A DNA stretch of 53,846 bases from Fusobacterium sp. SYSU M8D902 (GCF_040199715.1 NZ_JBEFNA010000002.1:1-53846); one strand, 5' to 3'. Shown: positions 1 to 9,212, counted from the first letter of the stretch. Notes: a model not told the origin generated them from the letters alone. Numbers and translations are program-made.

Positions 1-29
1 AAATTCGCTTTTTTAAACAAATACGGTTT

Positions 30-611
30 CTATTTTTTCAATATAATATTAAACCAACTTTCACTCTCTCTACCTTCTCTTACATCAGAAGTTTTAAAAA
101 TTTCTATACAGTTTTCTCTATACTGTGGAAATAAATTAAAAAATTTTTCCTCAGTAAAATTTATAAATTTTCTTCCATTTTTTATATAATTTTCATCTCC
201 ATATTTGAATGAAGCATAGAATATTCCACCTTTTTTTAAGCTTTTAAATATTTTTCTAAAAACTATTTCAATATCTTTTATTTCAAGATGTAAAATAGAT
301 GCACAAGCCCACACTCCTATAAATTCATCTTCATATTCAATATCCCTCATATCTCCAATAATTACATTTTGTTCAATATATTTACTAGCTTTTTTTGCCA
401 ACTCTTCTGAAGCATCTATAGAGATTACTTGAAATCCTAAACTTTTAAAATATTTAGAATCCCTACCACTTCCACAACCTAAATCTAAAATTTTTCCACT
501 CTTCTTAGTCAAGTTTTCTAAAAACTTTTGATACATATAGGTCATGTCTGCTTTTAAAGTCTCATAAAAAAAGCTCTCACTATTTTCATTATAATATTTT
601 ACTGACATCAT
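30..611 (-). CDS. Class I SAM-dependent methyltransferase
   Basis: This is a 193-residue Rossmann-fold methyltransferase. The SAM-binding motif I, ILDLGCGSGRDSKYF, lies near residues 41-55. It is followed by the acidic motif II region (VISIDAS) and a motif IV-like segment around WACASILHLE. The fold resembles the small TehB/Methyltransf_25 type, and the substrate cannot be read from the sequence. Its start overlaps the stop of the helicase gene at 608 in an ATGA arrangement, so the two are translationally coupled. Two adjacent ATGs exist (611 and 608). The Shine-Dalgarno GGAGG lies one base from the first and four from the second, so the protein may really begin at 608. No DNA-methylase motif such as DPPY or NPPF is visible, so a restriction-modification role is not supported. 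No terminator is visible before the window edge. Confidence is high for the fold and low for the target. Confidence 0.85.
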   Translation of the reverse strand: MMSVKYYNENSESFFYETLKADMTYMYQKFLENLTKKSGKILDLGCGSGRDSKYFKSLGFQVISIDASEELAKKASKYIEQNVIIGDMRDIEYEDEFIGVWACASILHLEIKDIEIVFRKIFKSLKKGGIFYASFKYGDENYIKNGRKFINFTEEKFFNLFPQYRENCIEIFKTSDVREGRESESWFNIILKK

Positions 612-2923
612 TCCTCCATATATTTTCTATGAAAATAATTTATCTTCCTATACTCTATCCTCTCTTTTACCTCTTTTAAAAACTCATCATTTTGTAACTC
701 TTTATATAATTGATCACTTAAAATAAAATTGGGCTTAATATATTGAAAAAATTCGCTATTTTTTCCTTTTTCTGTTAAATATTTAATTGGATTATCCTCA
801 GCCAATTTTTCAAATTTTTTATTATCCCAATTTATCAAATCACTATGCTTTTTATTATTCAAATCTTTTTTATGATAGCTTAAATTATAAAATCTCTTAA
901 AATAACTGCCTATCTCCTCTATGCTTATATTTTTATTTAAATTTTCTATAAAAGATAACAATAAAGGTATTTTATAGGATTTTGTCATTGAGGTACTTTC
1001 TATAAACTCTAAAAATTCTAAGCCTAACTTTGAATAACACTTTTGTTCTGTTGTTAAAACATCCATAATTTCTTGAAAATTATACCAATTTTTAAAGCAC
1101 CTTATGTAACTATTTACTGGTATATCACCATAAGTATATACATCCATTATACTTGGAACTTTCTCTAATTTTTCCATAAGTTCTAAATACTCAGTTTTTA
1201 TGAGCTCTTCTAGCTTAATATTTTTTCTTTTTAACTTTTCAAACTCTTCAATGAGTTCAAAACTAAACTCTGCACTACATCCCTCTGGTAATAAAAAATT
1301 TTTATCTGTTACATTAACAATCTTACTTCCTCTTTTATAATTACCTGTTAAAAATAAAGGTCTATATTCTGCTCCCTTGTAGTTTCCTACAAAATCCAAA
1401 ACTCTTAATTTTTCTTTTCCTTCACAAGTCCTTAATCCTCTTCCAAGCTGTTGAATAAATATAGTATATGAATTTGTAGGTCTCAAAAACAAAATAGTAT
1501 CTATTTCTGGAATATCTACACCTTCATTAAATATATCCACAGTAAAAATTATATCTATCTCTTTACTTTTAAATTTTTCTATTATATCTTGTCTTTTTGC
1601 TATAGGAGTTTCACCTATTATTATTTCACTCTTTATACCTTTTCTTTTAAAATACTCATTCATCACTTGACAATGCTTTACACTTGCACAAAAACCAATA
1701 CTATATTTTTTTCTAAACTCAATATACTTATCATAGACCAAACTCAGTCTTTTCTCTACTATTAAAGCGTTCTCAAGAGCTAATAAATCATATTTCCCAC
1801 TTCTCCAAGGAATAGCTGAATAATCTATACTATCATATATTCCATAGTACTCAAAAGGTACAAGCCAACCATTATTTATCCCAACTCTAAAATCACATTC
1901 ATATGCTATATTATAATCACATAATTTATAAACATTTCCATTATCATTTCTATCTGGAGTAGCAGTAAGTCCCAATAAGAACTTAGGTTTAAAATATTCA
2001 AGAACTTTAAGATAACTTTTGGAACTACTATGATGAAACTCGTCTACTACAATATAATCAAAATAATTTTCATCAAAATAATTCCTATTTAAATACTCTT
2101 TTTTACAAATAGTTGAAATACTTGCAAAGGTTATATCTCTTCCACACTCTTTTTTCTCTCCATTAAAAAAACCATATGTTCTTTCATCTTTATAAACATT
2201 CTCAAAAGAATTCTTAGCTCCCTTCAAGATCTCATCTCTATGAGCTATAAACAAAATCCTCTTATAATTCATAGAATCGAAAACTGCAAGATAAGTCTTT
2301 CCTAATCCAGTTCCTACAACTATCATTGCTTTATTATAACCCTCTTCTCTTGTCTTTGAAAGTTCATATAAAGCTGGAATCTGAAATTTTATAGGTTCAA
2401 TTACCTTTTTCTCTACTCTTTCTTTATTATCAAAAAGCTCTCCATAGTCACTTTTTTTATATCTTTTTTCATACTCTCTAAGCCATTCTATAGTTAATTC
2501 AAAACTATTTTTTTCATATAGCTCTGTAAATTCATCAAGTATCTGTTCAATCTCACTAATCTCTTTACTAATAAAGTGATAGTTCCACTCAACACCACTT
2601 ATCAATGCAGAATATGATATATTTGAAGATCCCACATAAAATTCAAAATCATTTTCTTTTCTAAAAATATATGCCTTAGGGTGAAATGATCTATTTAAAG
2701 GATTTTCAAATATCTTTATTCCACCTATTTCTAGTAATCTATATAAAGCATTCGGTTCAGTTACCTTCATATAGTCACTCGTTAAAATTCTAATTTTTTT
2801 CCCTTTTTCTTTAGCTCTTTTTAAATCATCTATTAATAATTTCATTCCAGAATCTCTTATAAAAGAAACATTCATTATAATTTCATCACAATTATCAATA
2901 GACCTTTTTAATGATTCATACAT
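608..2923 (-). CDS. PLD-like nuclease domain fused to superfamily 2 DEAD/DEAH helicase
   Basis: This 771-residue protein has an N-terminal phospholipase-D-like domain. A single HxK motif (FHPKAYIF, about residues 81-88) is followed by YVGSSNIS. A superfamily 2 helicase core comes next: Walker A GTGLGKT at about 204-210, Walker B DEFHH, motif III LTATP, and motif VI QQLGRGLR. The last 200 or so residues are not recognisable. Proteins with this order (HKD nuclease plus SSL2/RAD25-like helicase) are known as DNA-processing or restriction-type enzymes and are common in accessory DNA, so a defence or repair role is an inference. It overlaps the methyltransferase gene. The start is uncertain: no Shine-Dalgarno precedes the ATG at 2923, and the frame stays open upstream to a stop near 3008 without ATG, GTG or TTG. 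Confidence 0.85.
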   Translation of the reverse strand: MYESLKRSIDNCDEIIMNVSFIRDSGMKLLIDDLKRAKEKGKKIRILTSDYMKVTEPNALYRLLEIGGIKIFENPLNRSFHPKAYIFRKENDFEFYVGSSNISYSALISGVEWNYHFISKEISEIEQILDEFTELYEKNSFELTIEWLREYEKRYKKSDYGELFDNKERVEKKVIEPIKFQIPALYELSKTREEGYNKAMIVVGTGLGKTYLAVFDSMNYKRILFIAHRDEILKGAKNSFENVYKDERTYGFFNGEKKECGRDITFASISTICKKEYLNRNYFDENYFDYIVVDEFHHSSSKSYLKVLEYFKPKFLLGLTATPDRNDNGNVYKLCDYNIAYECDFRVGINNGWLVPFEYYGIYDSIDYSAIPWRSGKYDLLALENALIVEKRLSLVYDKYIEFRKKYSIGFCASVKHCQVMNEYFKRKGIKSEIIIGETPIAKRQDIIEKFKSKEIDIIFTVDIFNEGVDIPEIDTILFLRPTNSYTIFIQQLGRGLRTCEGKEKLRVLDFVGNYKGAEYRPLFLTGNYKRGSKIVNVTDKNFLLPEGCSAEFSFELIEEFEKLKRKNIKLEELIKTEYLELMEKLEKVPSIMDVYTYGDIPVNSYIRCFKNWYNFQEIMDVLTTEQKCYSKLGLEFLEFIESTSMTKSYKIPLLLSFIENLNKNISIEEIGSYFKRFYNLSYHKKDLNNKKHSDLINWDNKKFEKLAEDNPIKYLTEKGKNSEFFQYIKPNFILSDQLYKELQNDEFLKEVKERIEYRKINYFHRKYMEE

Positions 2924-2990
2924 TGTAATATTATTATTAGAAATTAACCCATATAATTCACCAATTCCTGTTTTTTTCTTGCTTTTCTCT

Positions 2991-3019
2991 ATTCTATCAC
3001 GTTTTATTCACATTTTCAA
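2991..3019 (-). promoter_or_regulatory. Candidate sigma70 promoter for the helicase-methyltransferase pair
   Basis: On the minus strand a TTGAAA -35 (3014-3019) and a TAGAAT -10 (2991-2996) are separated by exactly 17 bp, with a TG one base before the -10. Transcription would start near 2984, giving a leader of about 60 nt to the ATG at 2923. It sits just downstream of the porA-type oxidoreductase terminator, so the pair would be transcribed separately. Called by eye only. Confidence 0.45.
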
Positions 3020-3052
3020 ATATAAAAAGAACTGGTACCTAAGTACCAGTCC
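3020..3052 (-). terminator. Rho-independent terminator of the PFOR gene
   Basis: A perfect 8-bp stem (ACTGGTAC / GTACCAGT, 3031-3050) with a 4-nt loop is followed on the minus strand by TCTTTTTATATTT. It lies about 40 nt after the oxidoreductase stop codon and separates that gene from the helicase gene. Confidence 0.85.
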
Positions 3053-3092
3053 TCTGTAATGATTTATTATGTAACAGTATAACAGTTTACTA

Positions 3093-6000
3093 TTATTTTT
3101 TCTCAGATGAGAAGTCCATAGCAGCAAGTCTGTTGTATTGTCTCCATCTTCTTTGAGCTTCTGCTTTGTTTCTTTCATATAGATCTTTAGCTTCTTCTGG
3201 ATTAGCTTTAGATAGAGTAGCATATCTTACTTCTCCTAATAAGTACTCTTCATATTTATCCCAGTTAGGCTCTTTACAATCTATTTGAAGAGGGTTTTTA
3301 CCTTCTGCTTCTAATGCAGGGTTATATCTGAATATTGGCCAGTATCCACATTCAGTTGCCATCTTCATTTCGTTTTGAACTTTAGACATTCCTTTTTTCA
3401 ATCCGTGGTTGATACATGGTGAGTAAGCAATGATTAGAGATGGTCCATTATAAGCTTCAGCTTCTTTTAATGCTTTTAAGTATTGCTGTTGGTTTGCACC
3501 CATAGATACTTGTGCAACATAGATGTGTCCATAAGACATAGCTATTGCAGCAAGGTCTTTCTTCTTAACTGATTTTCCTGCAGCTGCGAATTTTGCAATT
3601 GCTCCTGTAGGAGTTGATTTAGAAGCTTGTCCTCCAGTATTTGAGTAAACCTCTGTATCTAGTACAACAATGTTTATATCTTCTTTAGAAGCTAATACGT
3701 GGTCAACTCCACCATAACCGATGTCATATGCCCATCCGTCTCCTCCGAAGATCCATTGAGATTTCTTAGCTAAGTATTGTTTTAAGCTTAAGATTTCTTT
3801 ACATGCTTCACAGTCTTTTCCTTCTAAAGCAGCGATTATCTTATCAGATACTTCTCTTGATTTAGCAGCAAATGATCTGTTTTCTATCCATTCTTTGAAT
3901 AACTCAGCAACTTCAGCTGAAACTTTATCCATATTTTCTTCCATTATGTTTTGAAGTCTATCTCTCATAGTTTCTACAGCAACGTGCATTCCCATTCCGA
4001 ACTCAGCGTTGTCTTCGAATAGAGAAGATCCCCATGATGGTCCGTGTCCATCTTTGTTAGTTGTATATGGAGTTGAAGGAGCTGATCCACTGTATATTGA
4101 TGAACATCCAGTAGCGTTAGCTACCATCATTCTTTCTCCGAATAATTGAGTTATTGCTTTTAAGTATGGAGTTTCTCCACATCCAGGACATGCTCCGTGG
4201 AATTCGAATAATGGTTGAGAGAATTGAGATCCTTTTACAGTATCTTTAGACATTAAGTCACTTCTGTACTCAACTTTGTTGAATAAGTACTCAGCTTTCT
4301 TATCTTCTTGTTTCTCTAATGATTCTCCTATAGATACCATTACTAATGCTTTCTCTTTAGCTGGACATACGTTAGCACAAGATCCACATCCTGTACAGTC
4401 TAAAGTAGAAACTTGCATTCTATATTGTAATCCATCTAATCCTTTTCCAACTGGTTTAATTGTTGTTAACTCAACTGGAGAAGCTGCTTTTTCCTCTTCT
4501 GTCATTAAGAATGGTCTTATTACAGCGTGTGGACATACATAAGAACATTGGTTACATTGAATACAGTTTTCAGCTTTCCACTCAGGTACGTGTACAGCTA
4601 TTCCTCTCTTTTCAAATGCAGTAGTTCCGTTTTCGAAAGTACCATCTTCGTATCCGTTGAATGCAGAAACTGGTAAGTCGTATCCTTTTATTGCGTTTAT
4701 AGGTTTAGCAATTCTTTCTACGAATAACTCAGTTTTTGATTTCTCGTGGCATCCACAAGATCCTCCACAACAATCTTCTTCAACTGGTTTTAACTCTTCA
4801 ACTGGTAATTCAGCCCAAGCTGGATCAACAGTTACTTCGATTAATCCTTCTGCTCCTTTATCGATTGCGTTATAGTTCATTTGTACTATATCGTCACCTT
4901 TTTTAGCATAAGATTTTTTAGCATAATCTTTCATATATTGTTGAGCTTCATCAAATGGAATAATGTCAGCTAATTTAAAGAAAGCAGCTTGCATTATTGT
5001 ATTTGTTCTTTGTCCTAATCCGATCTCTTCAGCTAATTTAGTTGCGTTGATTATGAATAATCTAGCTCCGTTTTTAGCTAAGTCTCTTTTTACTTTATTA
5101 GGTATTTGTTTTACAGCTTCTTCAGCATCCCAGATACAGTTGATTAATAATGATCCACCTTTTCTGATTCCTGAAGTCATATCATATTGATGTAAGTAAG
5201 CTGGTACTGAACATGCTACGAAATGAGGGTTAGAAATTAAGTAGCTTGCTTTTATAGGAGATTTTCCAAATCTTAAGTGAGATCTAGTAACTCCTCCTGA
5301 TTTTTTAGAGTCATATGCGAAGTATCCTTGAGCATATAAATCAGTTTTATCTCCGATTATTTTGATAGAGTTTTTGTTAGCTCCAACTGTTCCGTCAGCT
5401 CCTAATCCGAAGAATAGACACTCTTTTACATCGTCACCAGTTACAGTTACAGGTGCTCCTACTTCTAGTGAAGTAAATGTAACGTCATCTACTATTCCTA
5501 CAGTAAATCTATCTTTTGGTTGATCTAATTTTAAGTTATCAAATACAGCTATAACTTGAGCTGGAGTAGTATCTTTAGAAGATAATCCGTATCTTCCTCC
5601 GATTATTACTGGAGCATTTTCTTTTCCGTAGAATAGAGATTGAATGTCTAGTAATAATGGCTCAGCTTGTGATCCAGGCTCTTTAGTTCTATCTAAAACT
5701 GCAATTTTCTTAACTGTTGATGGGAATACATCAAAGAAGTATTTAGCAGAGAATGGTCTGTATAGGTGTACAGATAAAATTCCTACTTTTTCTCCTTTAG
5801 CATTTAAGTAATCTATTGTCTCTTCTGATATAGGACAAATTGATCCCATAGCAACGATTATTCTCTCAGCATCTGGTGCTCCATAGTAGTTGAAAGGTTT
5901 GTAATCTCTTCCAGTTACTTTAGAGATTTCAGCCATGTAGTGTGCTACTACATCTGGTACTGCATCATAGAATTTGTTTTGTGCTTCTCTTGTTTGGAAG

Positions 6001-6674
6001 TAAACGTCATCGTTTTCTGCAGTTCCTCTAGTTACTGGGTGCTCAGGGTTAAGAGCTCTTTCTCTGAAAGCTTGAACTGCTTCCATATCGATTAAGTTCT
6101 TGAATACTTCGTAATCCATTACTTCAACTTTTTGAATTTCGTGTGAAGTTCTGAATCCATCAAAGAAGTGCATGAATGGAACTCTAGTTTTGATAGCTGC
6201 TAAGTGAGCTACTCCTGCAAGGTCCATAACTTCTTGAACTGAGTTAGTTGCTAACATTGCAAAACCAGTTTGTCTAGCTGCATATATATCTTGGTGGTCT
6301 CCGAAGATAGATAGAGCTTGAGCTGATAATGCTCTAGCTGAAACGTGAATTACTCCTGGTAATAACTCTCCAGCTATTTTATACATGTTAGGCACTTTTA
6401 ATAATAATCCTTGTGAAGCTGTATAAGTAGTAGTTAAAGCTCCTGCTTGTAAAGAACCGTGTACAGTTCCTGCTGCTCCAGCCTCTGATTGCATTTCTAC
6501 AACTTTTACAGGTACTCCAAATATATTTTTCATTCCTTTTGAAGCCCATTCATCTGTGTACTCTGCCATTGGTGATGATGGAGTGATAGGATAAATTCCA
6601 GCTACTTCAGTAAACGCATATGAAGCGTAAGCTGCAGCTTGGTTTCCATCCATTGTCTGCATTTTTTTAACCAT
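3093..6674 (-). CDS. nifJ: Pyruvate:ferredoxin (flavodoxin) oxidoreductase
   Basis: This single-chain 1193-residue PFOR oxidatively decarboxylates pyruvate to acetyl-CoA and CO2 and passes electrons to ferredoxin. It has the usual domain order. The N-terminal pyruvate domain carries YPITPSSPMAEYTDEW near residue 28. The ferredoxin-like domain has two 4Fe-4S motifs, CIQCNQCSYVCPH (about 703) and CTGCGSCANVCP (about 758). The C-terminal thiamine-pyrophosphate domain has CPGCGETPY, GDGWAYDIGYGG and DTEVYSNTGGQ. Length is typical of the family. An unusual cysteine-rich insert, CCGGSCGC, precedes the ferredoxin domain at about residue 635 (4749-4772). The start has AGGAGG eight bases upstream. A promoter lies at 6735-6762 and a terminator follows the gene, so it is monocistronic. 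With pta and ackA next door it forms the pyruvate-to-acetate route. The symbol nifJ is used for the family; por is an alternative. Confidence 0.97.
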   Translation of the reverse strand: MVKKMQTMDGNQAAAYASYAFTEVAGIYPITPSSPMAEYTDEWASKGMKNIFGVPVKVVEMQSEAGAAGTVHGSLQAGALTTTYTASQGLLLKVPNMYKIAGELLPGVIHVSARALSAQALSIFGDHQDIYAARQTGFAMLATNSVQEVMDLAGVAHLAAIKTRVPFMHFFDGFRTSHEIQKVEVMDYEVFKNLIDMEAVQAFRERALNPEHPVTRGTAENDDVYFQTREAQNKFYDAVPDVVAHYMAEISKVTGRDYKPFNYYGAPDAERIIVAMGSICPISEETIDYLNAKGEKVGILSVHLYRPFSAKYFFDVFPSTVKKIAVLDRTKEPGSQAEPLLLDIQSLFYGKENAPVIIGGRYGLSSKDTTPAQVIAVFDNLKLDQPKDRFTVGIVDDVTFTSLEVGAPVTVTGDDVKECLFFGLGADGTVGANKNSIKIIGDKTDLYAQGYFAYDSKKSGGVTRSHLRFGKSPIKASYLISNPHFVACSVPAYLHQYDMTSGIRKGGSLLINCIWDAEEAVKQIPNKVKRDLAKNGARLFIINATKLAEEIGLGQRTNTIMQAAFFKLADIIPFDEAQQYMKDYAKKSYAKKGDDIVQMNYNAIDKGAEGLIEVTVDPAWAELPVEELKPVEEDCCGGSCGCHEKSKTELFVERIAKPINAIKGYDLPVSAFNGYEDGTFENGTTAFEKRGIAVHVPEWKAENCIQCNQCSYVCPHAVIRPFLMTEEEKAASPVELTTIKPVGKGLDGLQYRMQVSTLDCTGCGSCANVCPAKEKALVMVSIGESLEKQEDKKAEYLFNKVEYRSDLMSKDTVKGSQFSQPLFEFHGACPGCGETPYLKAITQLFGERMMVANATGCSSIYSGSAPSTPYTTNKDGHGPSWGSSLFEDNAEFGMGMHVAVETMRDRLQNIMEENMDKVSAEVAELFKEWIENRSFAAKSREVSDKIIAALEGKDCEACKEILSLKQYLAKKSQWIFGGDGWAYDIGYGGVDHVLASKEDINIVVLDTEVYSNTGGQASKSTPTGAIAKFAAAGKSVKKKDLAAIAMSYGHIYVAQVSMGANQQQYLKALKEAEAYNGPSLIIAYSPCINHGLKKGMSKVQNEMKMATECGYWPIFRYNPALEAEGKNPLQIDCKEPNWDKYEEYLLGEVRYATLSKANPEEAKDLYERNKAEAQRRWRQYNRLAAMDFSSEKK

Positions 6675-6734
6675 TACAATTTCCTCCTATAATTCTTTTA
6701 TGAAAGTATTTTTATAATTTACTTCTATACTATT

Positions 6735-6762
6735 ATTTTAAATCATATTTAAAATTTGTCAA
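6735..6762 (-). promoter_or_regulatory. Sigma70 promoter of the PFOR gene
   Basis: On the minus strand a consensus TTGACA -35 (6757-6762) is followed after 16 bp by a TAAAAT -10 (6735-6740). Transcription would begin near 6728, leaving a leader of about 55 nt with AGGAGG before the ATG at 6674. The rest of the 167-bp gap is A/T-rich with no other recognisable element. Confidence 0.6.
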
Positions 6763-6841
6763 CAATTATTTAAAATTTTTCAAATTTATTTTTTTATATA
6801 ACCATTTTTATTTTTTATATATGATTTTCTTACATATTTTA

Positions 6842-8044
6842 TTATTTTCCAGTAACAATTCTGTAAGTATCTCTAGCAATTACTAACTCTTCGTTTGTAG
6901 GTATTTTGTAGATTAATACTCTTGAATCATCTGTAGATAATTTTACATTTCCTTTTTGTCTTACTGAGTTTACTTCTTTATTGATTTTTGCTCCTAAGAA
7001 CTCTAATCCTTCGATTACTCTCTCTCTTATTCCTGCTGCGTTCTCTCCAATTCCACCAGCAAAACAGATAGCGTCTACTCCACCCATAGCAGCTGCATAA
7101 GCTCCTACATATGATTTGATTTTGTAGATGAACATCTCTTCAGCTAATTTTGCTCTCTCGTCTCCAGCAGCTACTCCATCTTCCATATCTCTACAGTCTG
7201 ATGATTTTCCGAAAATTCCTAAGATTCCAGATTCTTTGTTTAATCTGTTATCCATCTCTTTATCAGTTAATCCTCTTTTGTTTTTAACAAATAATACTGC
7301 AGCTGGGTCGATATCTCCACATCTAGTTCCCATCATTAATCCTTGTAATGGAGTTAATCCCATTGATGTATCTACTGATTTTCCATCTAATACAGCAGAA
7401 ACAGAAGCTCCATTTCCTAAGTGACAAACTATTATTTTTGAATGCTCAGGATTTCCCATTATCTCTCTCATTGTTTCAGATACGAATAAGTGAGATGTCC
7501 CGTGGAATCCATATTTTCTTACTTTTAATTCTGTGTAATCAGCATATGGTAAAGCATACATAAATGCTTTTGCTGGCATAGATTGGTGGAAAGCTGTATC
7601 GAAAACTCCTACGTTAGGTTTTCCAGGCATTAATGCCATACAAGTTCTTACTCCCATTAAGTTAGCTGGGTTGTGTAGTGGAGCTAATTCGTTGTTAGCT
7701 TCTACTGCAGCCATTACCTCTTCAGTTAATAATACTGAACTTGCAAAAGTTTCTCCTCCGTGAACTACTCTGTGTCCTATTGCTTCAACTTCTTCTACAG
7801 ATGCAATTACTCCGTGCTCTTTATCAGTTATTGCTCCAATAACTAATTCTAAAGCTTCTTTGTGAGTTGGCATTGGTTTTTCGATTTTTACTTCATAGTC
7901 TTTAGCTGGTACTTCATATTCCATTCTAGAACCATCTATTCCTATTCTTTCACATAATCCTTTTGCAAAAACTTCTCTTGTTTCTGGATTCATTAATTGG
8001 TATTTTAATGATGAACTTCCACAGTTAATTACTAAAACTTTCAT
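6842..8044 (-). CDS. ackA: Acetate kinase
   Basis: Acetate kinase (400 residues, the family's usual length) converts acetyl-phosphate and ADP to acetate and ATP in the cytosol. Visible signatures are the N-terminal VLVINCGSSSLKYQL, HRVVHGGE at about 92-98, the second signature GVFDTAFHQSMP, the hinge HLGNGASVSAV, and the C-terminal FAGGIGENAAGIRE. The start ATG at 8044 has AGGAG about ten bases upstream. The gene lies 25 bases downstream of pta, so pta-ackA is one operon that makes ATP from acetyl-CoA supplied by the neighbouring PFOR. Confidence 0.98.
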   Translation of the reverse strand: MKVLVINCGSSSLKYQLMNPETREVFAKGLCERIGIDGSRMEYEVPAKDYEVKIEKPMPTHKEALELVIGAITDKEHGVIASVEEVEAIGHRVVHGGETFASSVLLTEEVMAAVEANNELAPLHNPANLMGVRTCMALMPGKPNVGVFDTAFHQSMPAKAFMYALPYADYTELKVRKYGFHGTSHLFVSETMREIMGNPEHSKIIVCHLGNGASVSAVLDGKSVDTSMGLTPLQGLMMGTRCGDIDPAAVLFVKNKRGLTDKEMDNRLNKESGILGIFGKSSDCRDMEDGVAAGDERAKLAEEMFIYKIKSYVGAYAAAMGGVDAICFAGGIGENAAGIRERVIEGLEFLGAKINKEVNSVRQKGNVKLSTDDSRVLIYKIPTNEELVIARDTYRIVTGK

Positions 8045-8069
8045 TCTATTATATCTCCTCTTAAAATTA

Positions 8070-9068
8070 TTATTCTGCTGCTTGTACTGCTGTGATTGCT
8101 ACTAAGTTAACGATATCATCTACTGAACATCCTCTTGATAAGTCGTTAATAGGTGCTGCAAGTCCTTGAATTAATGGACCATATGCATTTGCTCCAGCTA
8201 GTCTTTGAACTAATTTGTATCCAATATTTCCTGCTGCTAGGTTAGGGAATATTAAGATGTTAGCATCTCCTGCTACTTTTGACTCAGGGCATTTTTTCAT
8301 TGCTACTGATTTAACTAATGCAGCATCGGCTTGAACTTCAGCTGTGTAAGGAAACTCAACTTTTCTCTCAGCTAAGATTTTTCCTGCTTCGATAACTACA
8401 TCTATATCTGGGTGGCTTGCTGATCCTTTAGTTGAGAATGTTAATAAAGCAACTTTTCCTTGCATTCCAACAACTTTATCAGCTGTTATAACTGATGCTT
8501 CAGCTATATCTGCTAATTGCTCTGATGTAGGAACTGGTATTACTGAACAGTCTCCGAATAATAAAACGTCTCCGTAAGTATCTTGTCTTTCAGTTAATTC
8601 CATTACGAAAACTGATGATACAGTTTTTATTCCTTTTCTTGTTCCGATTACTTGTAATCCTGCTCTTAGTACATCTGCAGTTGGAGAGTCTGATCCAGAT
8701 ACCATAGCATCTGCATCTCCCATTTTAACCATCATAGCTCCATAGAAGTTAGGATCGTTTAATAAGATCTCTCTAGCTTGATCTACAGTCATTCCTTTTT
8801 TAGCTCTTAATTCTGCTAATTTCTCTGCATAAGTTTCTAGTTTTGGAGGATTTTTTGCTTCGATTATCTCTACTCCTCTTAAGCTGATTCCTAAGTCGTT
8901 AGCAACTCTTTCCATATCGTCTCTGTGTCCTAAAACAACTGGTCTAGCTACTCCTAGCTCAACTATTTTAGCTGCTGCTGTTACAACTCTTTCATCTGTT
9001 CCTTCTGGTAATACAACTGATTTTTGTACTTCTCTTGCCTTTTCTCTGATTTTTACTAAAAAACTCAA
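8070..9068 (-). CDS. pta: Phosphate acetyltransferase
   Basis: This is the short, single-domain form of phosphotransacetylase (about 332 residues). It interconverts acetyl-CoA and acetyl-phosphate. Family signatures include KSVVLPEGTDERVV, the central GDADAMVSGSDSPTADVLRAGL, and the C-terminal NLAAGNIGYKLVQRLAGA. The reading frame can be extended to a GTG at 9077. That GTG is part of the Shine-Dalgarno AAGGAAGTGA, so the likely start is the TTG at 9068, five bases after it, giving MSFLVKIREK. It is the first gene of pta-ackA, with a promoter candidate at 9127-9155. Confidence 0.97.
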   Translation of the reverse strand: MSFLVKIREKAREVQKSVVLPEGTDERVVTAAAKIVELGVARPVVLGHRDDMERVANDLGISLRGVEIIEAKNPPKLETYAEKLAELRAKKGMTVDQAREILLNDPNFYGAMMVKMGDADAMVSGSDSPTADVLRAGLQVIGTRKGIKTVSSVFVMELTERQDTYGDVLLFGDCSVIPVPTSEQLADIAEASVITADKVVGMQGKVALLTFSTKGSASHPDIDVVIEAGKILAERKVEFPYTAEVQADAALVKSVAMKKCPESKVAGDANILIFPNLAAGNIGYKLVQRLAGANAYGPLIQGLAAPINDLSRGCSVDDIVNLVAITAVQAAE

Positions 9069-9126
9069 AATACTCACTTCCTTAATTTTTTATCTTAAAT
9101 ATAATTTATATACAAATAAACACATC

Positions 9127-9155
9127 ATTTTATGATGTTAAGTATATACTAACAA
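9127..9155 (-). promoter_or_regulatory. Candidate promoter for pta-ackA
   Basis: A TTGTTA -35 (9150-9155) and TAAAAT -10 (9127-9132) are spaced 17 bp apart on the minus strand, about 60 bp upstream of the pta start. The gap 9069-9212 otherwise holds A/T-rich sequence and only weak hairpins. I found no convincing terminator for ftsY in it. Confidence 0.4.
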
Positions 9156-9212
9156 ATTTTAAGTATAAATACAAATACTTTTTTAAAAGATATACAATAT
9201 ATATATTATTTT

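Noticed and set aside
3008-3223. Small frame of 71 codons overlapping the PFOR C-terminus
   Set aside because: Out of frame with PFOR, no ribosome site, runs through the PFOR terminator; a shadow frame.
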